64,000 nucleotides of DNA, taken from Plazaster borealis. Its lineage: Eukaryota > Echinodermata > Asteroidea > Forcipulatida > Labidiasteridae. Every line of letters starts with the position of its first letter. Position 1 is the stretch's first letter. Below the pieces are notes generated by a model. It saw only the letters and a program-made list of their open reading frames with translations. It was not told the DNA's origin and did not search any database. This document shows positions 57,761-64,000 of this stretch, one piece after another. The position numbers and the translations under genes are program-made. The DNA is taken from assembly GCA_021014325.1 (NCBI GenBank), contig CM037460.1:22334544-22398543 (forward strand). The letters are read 5' to 3'.

Positions 57761-60700
57761 CTGTGAATAGCAACAACAAACACCCATTGAATGTGACATT
57801 TGCGAGGGCAAAACTTATGATTAATTGAACCATTTGGAAACCTTTTTGTAGGTGTCACACATTAGCCTCACTACCATGGGCAGCGCTCTGTAGCGATACC
57901 TCTTGTCACTAACCCCTGGAAGGGAAGCACTGAAAATCAATGCTGATTGGCTCACCAAAAGTACGTACTTCGACACAATACATTTCAAATGAATCCTGTT
58001 TTTATATGGTCTCCATAAACTGCATACAGTTGGACGTATCACAAGATCGAAAAAGAATGAGAGGGAGGTAGTTGCTCTATGACTTGATGCGTCTTTTAAC
58101 AGCGCACTATGCGTAGTCTCCAACACAAATTTTCAAAACCATATTACTTCGAAGGGAATCCTTTCTCAAAAACTATCAACAGCTACAGTGCTTCTTGCCA
58201 AGTAAGATTTTATGGTCATTATTTTTTAGAGTATATACCAATCTACGACTCTACCTTTAAAACTGGCTAGAGTAGGGAAGTAAATGGTGTTTGTGTATCG
58301 CAGGGAGGTCATTGAAGAAATTGACTCAACGAGCAACAAATTTACATTTTCGTGAATTGAATTTGGATAAAGGAGGAGAGCAAGATACCCTTGTAAAACT
58401 GATCTGGTGTTGTAGGAGTGGGTAGTAGAATCATAAATAAAACAGTTGCACAATGGAGGAGGCAATTTGAATGTTAAACCTTTGTAGACTACATGTATGT
58501 GGTTAAGTTAAAAAAACCTTGTCTTTCAATTTATTTAAGGTTGCCACCAAAGAGTAGATTTGTTCCGTCCCTACATTAGAATCATCTCAACTATAGTTGG
58601 GACCAGTCCCAACTTGAGTGTTACATTTGGGACTGGGATCCAAGGATTCACTGTCATGACTGTGCAGGGGACCAGCTAACATACCCAGTCTCAGAAAGGT
58701 GGCATCGGTGGGTGATAGAGGATGGAGTAATTTTTGAGTGATTTTTTGTCAATTTTGTTTAGAGTTTTTCCCCGATACGAGCTTACGAAGTCAATCGAGA
58801 AACCCGATGATTGAAAAAATACTTACTTAGTAGAGAGGCCCACTGAGTGACTGACTGATCGTAGTTATCAATCACAATCGGGCAGTCCCAGCTATAGTTG
58901 GGCATTCCCAACTGTAACACTCAAGTTGGAACTACAGTTGTGATGATTCTTAAAGGTATCGTACACGTTTGGTAATGACTCAAAACAAATATTAGCATAA
59001 AAACTTACTTGGTAACAAGCAACGGAGAGCTGTTGATAGTATAAAACATTGTGAGAAACGACTCCCTCTGAAGTAACGTAGTTTTTGAGAAAGAGGTAAT
59101 AAAAACTTCTTGCAAGAAGTTTTTATTCCTTTCTGAAATCACACAAATTTAACAAGGGTGTTTTTTCTTTCATTATTTTCTTGCAACTTCAATGACCAAT
59201 TGAGCCCAAATTTTCACAGGCTTGTTATTTTATGTATATGTTGGGATACACCAAGTGAGAACACTGGTCTTTGACAATTTCCAAATGTGTTCAGTGCCTT
59301 TAAGTTGGGACGGAACAGCTTCCCCTAAATACTAACCTATCAAGACTATCCAGGTCATTTTCTTCAAGTTTCCACACCACACCCCAGACGCAATCTCCAG
59401 CTGATTCTGCGATGTTACCAACACCCCCTTTCCATCTGGAGGTATTTACATTCCAGTTCTGTCTGCCACAAAACTGCAGCTTGTAGTTCTATTATCAAAA
59501 GAAAATAAATACAAACAAATCCTATTCACATACACTGTCATATAACGCCTCTGCTGTAGCTTAGTCATGCCAAGGAAACATTGACGTTAGAATCGAGAGC
59601 TGTCAATGTACAACTGTAATAATAATTATAAACATAGCGCTAAGAACATTGCTCTATGGTTTAAAGGCACTGGACACATTTGGTAATTACTCAAAAATAT
59701 ATATCAGCATAAAAACTTACTTGGTAACGAGCAACAAAGAGCTGTTGATAGTAGCCTATAAAACATTGCAAGAAACGACTCCCTCTGAAGTAAAGTAGTT
59801 TTTGAGAAAGAGGTAATTTCTCACTAAAATATTTGAGTCTGAAACTGAAGCCTTTTTCAGGCATCTGAAAGCACACAAATTTGTGCAACAAGGGTGTTTT
59901 TTCTTTCATTATTTTCTTGCAAGTTCGATGACCAATTGAGCCCAATTGAGAATACTGGTCTTTGAAATTTACCAAACGTGTCCAGTGCCTTTAAAGCCTA
60001 GACAGGGTATTGCTTGCTTAAGTCGAGTGATGTCCTCGAATCATGATGGTTCCCCTTGCCTTTCTGTCCCCCATTGCCGACTTGAAATCTGCTGATTCCA
60101 GAGCCGTGTCCATTTTAAGAACGTCAGTGTACGTTAGTGCAGGTCTACCAGGTTTCCTCCTCCCATGCTTAGGGGTCCACAGAACAATATTGGATACTGG
60201 TTCGTCTTTGCTCCTGTAGCAGTGGCCAGCAAAACGCATCCTTCTCTGTCTGATTTTTGTTGAGAGCTTGGGTAGGTTCCCATATAGGACTTTGTTGGTC
60301 ATATGTTGACTCCAGTGGATGTTAAGAGCTGTTCTTAATAGCCTTGTGTAACACCCATTTATCTGCTTTTCCAGTTTTGGAGTAAGAGTCCATGCCTCAC
60401 AGCCGTATAACAGCACGGACTCTACTGTTGCAAGGAAGAGGCGTTCCTTGAGCCTTCTAGGATGGTTTGATTTCCACATTTTGGTGAGCTTATTGCATGC
60501 CCTCCATGCTGATGCTTTGCGTGATTTAATGTCTTTTTCGGTGCTTTCCATCAAGGCCCCTAGGTACTTGAAATTACCGGTAGTTACTTTCTCAACTACA
60601 GAGCCGTCGTTTGTAATGATGTTGATGTCAGCGTTGTTGTTGAATGACATATATTTTGTTTTACCGGGATTGATTTTTAGTCCAACCTTTCCTACAGATG

Positions 60701-63366
60701 TCTCAACTCTCCTTAGAAGCTCCTGTGCCTGTTGGATTTCCTCAGACAACAGTGCTATGTTGTCAGCAAAGTCAAGATCTGTGACAACTTCAGGGCCCAC
60801 TCTTCTACTTCTTCGCCTTTCTAATTTGAATCCGAGCTCCTCTTCCTTGCCTTCAATAGCTTTTCTCATGGCGTAGTCTAGGATTATCACAAACAGATAC
60901 GGAGCAAGGGTGTCCCCCTGCAGTACTCCAGCAAGTATATCAAAGAGGTCTGTCTCTCCACCCGGTGTTATTAATTTAGCTCTGGTGTTTTCATACATCT
61001 TTGCAATGGCGTCTACAAGCTGGTCTGGTATACCATAGGCTTTCAGAATCCGCAGTATCTTCCCTCTATGAATGGTGTCGAAGGCCTTCTTGAAGTCAAT
61101 AAACGTAACTATTGCTGGGAGGTTGTTTGCTCTAATCCCCTCAATAAGCCTTCTGAGGGCAAGTATGTGACCTACAGTAGTACGCCCAACCCGGAATCCA
61201 TTTTGATTCTTCCTCAACCTGCTGTCTACTTCTGGCCTGATTCTGTTTAGGATTAATCGGTTGTATGTTTTTGCAACAACTGAACTTAGACTAATGCCTC
61301 GATAGTTCCCCCCTTGACTAAGATCACCAGACTTTGGTTTTGGTACAATATTTAGGATGGACCATTGATCTGGTTTCCTTCCTTCAACTAGTGCTTCATT
61401 GCAGAATCCCAGAATAATGTCATCCAGGTCACAATTCTTCAATACTTCAGGTGTTATGCCATCTTCCCCACAGGTTTTTCCTTCTACTAACGATTTCTTT
61501 GCTAGCTCGTATTCCTCTTGAGTGAAAGAGCCCTCTCTTATTTTAAGATCTGTTAAAGCAGGGGCTATCATCTCATCCTCATCGTCACTATCAGGAGGTC
61601 TTCCTAGTGGTTCACTGAAGTGCTTATACCAGTTCTTAATTCTTTCTGCTTGTGTATCACCCTTCACTTGACCTTTACTTGACGCTCTCCTCCCTGTGAT
61701 GTCATTAATCAGTTTCCAGCTCTGACCATGTTTTCTATTGACATGTGCCATTTCTACCTCTCTTATTTTACAATTTAAGTCTTCCTCTATTATTGAGTTA
61801 TACACCTCTTCCAGGTTTGTCTTGGCCAGCTTGTACGCCTATTCCTGTCTGTGCTCCTCTTCAGTATTGAGCTGGTATGTATTGTATGCTTCCTTTACCT
61901 TATCCCTTGCCTCTGCTACTCTCGGATCATTTGAGAGAAATGCTCTGTGTGTCCTTTTCTTTACAGGCATGATATTTTCTGCAGCTTCCTCATTAGCATT
62001 GATGAATCTTGCATTTCTTTCAGTGGCTGATTCTTCAGTGTCCTGTAGAACCTGAAATCTGTTCCGCACCTCAATGCACCTCTAGGCAGGGTATACTTTT
62101 GATAATTGTCAAAGATCAGCAAAGATCAGCATCCTCACTTGGAGTATCCAAACAATGTAATATACGCATAGCAACCAGTGTACTATCCAATAGCAGCCAA
62201 TGTACTATCCCATAGCAACCAATGTATACCCATAGCAACAGCAGCTTCTTGGTACCTTGAGTCCCTTCTTGACGTTTAGGCACAATAATTTATGGGGTGT
62301 TATAAAGTAAAACAAATATTGACTGCATATTTTACTTGTGCTATGGTTAAAACTACGACTAGGGATAAGCACGATCAGTCAGTCACTCGAGCCTCTCTAT
62401 CATGCACTAAAAAAAAAAATGGAGGAAAACTGGAAAGTGGAAGGCCCTATTTCCTTCCTCCTAACTAACTTACTAACTAGTTACTACTAAGTAATTTTCG
62501 ATCATCAGGTTTCTTGATTGACTTCGAGAGGCTCGTACGTAATATTTGCTAATTATCAGGGAAAAACTTGTGAAAAAATTGAAAATATATCACCCACCGA
62601 TCAGCAGCACTGCATGACCGAATTTTAGAGACTGGGTGGGTATGCTTGATCATGCTATGCTAGCTCACTCACTGGTCCAGCCCCCTGCACAGTCGACCGA
62701 CCGGCCATGGACGAATCCTGGGATCCCAGCTGTAGTTGGGCTAGCCCACCTTGTTGAGTGTTAAAGACCGATGTTAAAAGAGAGCCATTACAGCTCAACA
62801 AGGTGGGCTATAGTTAGTTGGGCCGTCCCAACTGTAACACTCAAGTTGGGACCTAAACCGATCTATTTTATAACTAGTTGGGGTGATTTTGTTTTAAAGT
62901 TGGGACGGAACTTGCCCCAATTCCAATTCTGTGGGCAAAGATTTGAATCATTCAGACCTTCGCCACTTGGGAGGACCATGGAGGAGCTCGGAATATCCTA
63001 TTCCTAACCAGCATCTTTGAAAATGGGAAGTTAAAAAATTTGCGCGGTGTGCCATTAATTTGAAGGCGCATTTTTTGTTCATCGTCCCACGGTTTTAGAA
63101 TTTGCGCAGGATAGCTCGGGCGCAAATTTCCAACACCGCGCAATCTTTGTCTATGCACAGACAGGTGATGGTAGGAAAAGGGGAAGGCGCGCGGGAGGGG
63201 GAAGGATCAGGAAAGGGCATGCCCATGAACACCGCAGGCTTACTTTCCAACTAATTATTAATCTTACCATCAATTTAGCAACAGTTACAAACTTTGCAGA
63301 CGGGTTGGCCCTCAATAGCCTTTGACGGAGAAGATTGCTTCCGTAGGCAAAGTAAAGAAAAGACAT
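57487..63366 (-). CDS. GGCT: GGCT, gamma-glutamylcyclotransferase, complete, 174 aa
   Basis: Cytosolic enzyme converting gamma-glutamyl amino acids to 5-oxoproline and free amino acid in the gamma-glutamyl/glutathione cycle. Three coding exons (63366-63268, 59488-59337, 57760-57487) join in frame. Seen: FLYFAYGSNLL at residues 3-13 with the substrate-loop YGSNL (8-12), NPSAKF, VWGVVWKL, LDSQEGV with the presumed catalytic Glu at residue 86, SPHYIKVIQTGAKQNNIPTE near the C-terminus. Human GGCT has 188 aa; the difference is a shorter N-terminus. The ATG at 63366 is chosen because the frame before it has no ATG and FLYF follows at once, as in orthologues. It is tail to tail with TSNAXIP1. The 3.8-kb first intron holds a dead retrotransposon. 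Confidence 0.95.
58135..58260 (+). repeat. B2 fragment (right end)
   Basis: TACTTCGAAGGGAATCCTTT, GCCAAGTAAGATTTTATGG, ACGACTCTACCTTTAA. In GGCT intron 2. Confidence 0.5.
58560..59318. mobile_element. P-family element, split by an A element
   Basis: GTTCCGTCCC at the left and GGGACGGAAC at the right. The inner ACTATAGTTGGGACCAGTCC and CAGTCCCAGCTATAGTTGGG boxes are also inverted. Removing the A element leaves about 405 bp. Confidence 0.62.
58950..59303 (-). mobile_element. A-family TTAA MITE inside P
   Basis: TTAA both sides. AGGTATCGTACACGTTTGG left, CCAAATGTGTTCAGTGCCT right. Central CTTCTTGCAAGAAG stem intact. Confidence 0.8.
59337..59488 (-). CDS. GGCT: GGCT coding exon 2
   Basis: Acceptor TTTTGATAATAG, NYKLQFCGRQNWNVNTSRWK, GGVGNIAESAGD, VWGVVWKLEENDLDSLD. 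Donor AG|GTTAGT, phase 2. The polypyrimidine tract is poor, but the protein match is unambiguous. Confidence 0.93.
59661..59994 (-). mobile_element. A-family TTAA MITE, internally shortened
   Basis: TTAAAGGCACTGGACACATT to CCAAACGTGTCCAGTGCCTTTAA. Compared with 58950-59303 about 45 bp are missing after GCCCAATTGAG. Confidence 0.78.
60011..62081 (-). pseudogene. Non-LTR retrotransposon, 5'-truncated dead copy
   Basis: On the minus strand one long frame encodes a reverse transcriptase. KTCGEDGITPEVLKN, VPKPKSGDLSQGGNYRGISL, motif A FIDFKKAFDTI, VLQGDTLAPYLF, motif C DLDFADN, GLKINPGKTKYM and a C-terminal RRMRFAGHCYR-type domain follow in order. The endonuclease region is missing. Two lesions: an in-frame TAG at 61839-61841, and motif C reads FADN instead of FADD. 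The 3' UTR is only a few bases and there is no poly-A. Flanked by 13-bp direct repeats with one mismatch (59998-60010 CTAGACAGGGTAT; 62082-62094 CTAGGCAGGGTAT), read as the target duplication. The clade is not certain; RTE-like is possible. Confidence 0.88.
62160..62243 (+). repeat. Short tandem array with ATAGCAACCAATGTACTATC
   Basis: Three to four imperfect units of 24-26 bp containing TAGCAACCA(A/G)TGTA. It follows an A-family remnant (62097-62150). Confidence 0.6.
62370..62917 (-). mobile_element. P-family element, reverse
   Basis: Inverse of 58560-58940: TTTCTTGATTGACTTCGAGA, CACTGGTCCAGCCCCCTGCA, GAATCCTGGGATCCCAGCTG, ending AGTTGGGACGGAAC at 62917. The left terminal repeat is lost. 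Confidence 0.58.
63268..63366 (-). CDS. GGCT: GGCT coding exon 1
   Basis: 33 codons, MSFLYFAYGSNLLRQRLLRA, NPSAKFVTVAKLM. Donor ATG|GTAAGA, phase 0. The next upstream in-frame codons include no ATG. Confidence 0.94.
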
Positions 63367-64000
63367 TATTCGCCTCTGGTCGATCACGTCACAGCGCCCC
63401 CTTGCAGTCAGTACGGGATACGGTCGGCCGGTACGTGCACCGGGTACCCCCCACCCCCCTTCATTTGACTGGACCTTTGTCTGTGTTGAGATTATAAGAA
63501 TTACCAGAATATAAACTGTTTTTTCTAAACTTATATGGAGTAGGCCTACTGATCATTGATGGCATAACTCAATGTTTCAAACTATTTTTTCTATTTACAC
63601 ATTGTTTGCACCTCTGCAATTGACAGTGTTTATTTTTACCCGGCGCGATCTTCAGAGTATACTTTCGTTTGTAGAGGGAAGAGTGTGAAAAACTAAAAGG
63701 AAGGCCTAAGAAAATGCATACGACGGTCCTTAATCAATAATTCAAATAGGACTAAAACCAAGGTGCATGTGCTCACTCTGGCAGTCTTGTGGAGAAGAGA
63801 GCACAAGTGTGTTCACTCCCAGCTATGTCTTTCTTGCCTCAGTGTCCTGCCGATGCAAATAACAATAGGCTACTTGCACTTTCAGATGCACTGGGGTATC
63901 CAGGTATAAACTTAAAGGCACTGTGGACATGAGGTGGTGACTTGATACAAAGAGTGGTCTCTACAATTGAAATCATACATTGCAGCCGTGTGAAGGCATG
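63367..64000. other. Upstream of GGCT
   Basis: Should contain the GGCT promoter and 5' UTR. The first 110 bp are GC-rich with CpGs (GGTCGATCACGTCACAGCGC, CACGTCAC being a CRE/USF-like word); no TATA box seen. From about 63910, TTAAAGGCACTGTGGACATG looks like the left end of another TTAA MITE running off the window. Confidence 0.5.

Noticed and set aside
60448..60876. 142-residue plus-strand frame
   Set aside because: Antisense shadow of the retrotransposon reverse transcriptase frame.
63364..63387. Longer GGCT start 21 nt upstream
   Set aside because: The codon at 63387 is GTG; the first ATG in frame is at 63366, where the orthologous FLYFAYGSN block begins.

Overview
Eukaryotic genomic DNA, most likely from a marine invertebrate deuterostome, probably an echinoderm such as a sea star. 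Evidence for this: GT-AG introns of 0.4 to 18.7 kb, exons whose proteins match vertebrate orthologues closely, a high load of short TIR elements and tRNA-headed SINEs, and pervasive TACATGTA-type palindromes. The species assignment is inference from repeat style and protein similarity.

Three host genes can be read from the sequence. (1) RANBP9/10 (RanBPM; scaffold of the CTLH/GID ubiquitin ligase), minus strand. Its first three coding exons are at 32477-32285, 19505-19394 and 695-637; the rest lies beyond the left edge. (2) TSNAXIP1 (translin-associated factor X-interacting protein 1), plus strand, complete in 16 coding exons at 35670-53870, 766 aa. (3) GGCT (gamma-glutamylcyclotransferase), minus strand, complete in 3 coding exons at 63366-57487, 174 aa. 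RANBP9/10 and TSNAXIP1 are head to head across 3.2 kb, the same arrangement as human RANBP10 and TSNAXIP1 on 16q22.1, so this is deep microsynteny. TSNAXIP1 and GGCT are tail to tail across 3.6 kb.

Layout: 1-32477 is RANBP9/10 intron sequence with three exons; 32478-35669 is the shared upstream region with a long (TTTG)n array; 35670-53870 is TSNAXIP1; 53871-57486 is intergenic; 57487-63366 is GGCT, whose 3.8-kb first intron contains a decayed non-LTR retrotransposon; 63367-64000 is upstream of GGCT.

Most of the window is repeats. I name families by letter. A, B, B2 and T: related MITEs flanked by TTAA. R: MITE with CCCTAACC ends, also in TTAA. H: TTAACTCTTTC ends. C: GGGCCCAATTTCAT ends. 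E: GGGGTCGATTTCAC ends. G: CAGGGTTCTCC ends with 5-bp target duplications. U, V, P, F, J and W: other recurrent elements. K: 1-kb element rich in TGACGTCA. I: element carrying a hammerhead-like motif. D and M: tRNA-derived SINEs. At least eight insertions of one element into another are visible and give a relative chronology. The least ordinary signals are a 348-bp element with a 10-bp target duplication, the hammerhead-like motif with an apparent covarying stem, the TGACGTCA cluster, and splice-donor-like GTAAGT sites carried by the A/B families.
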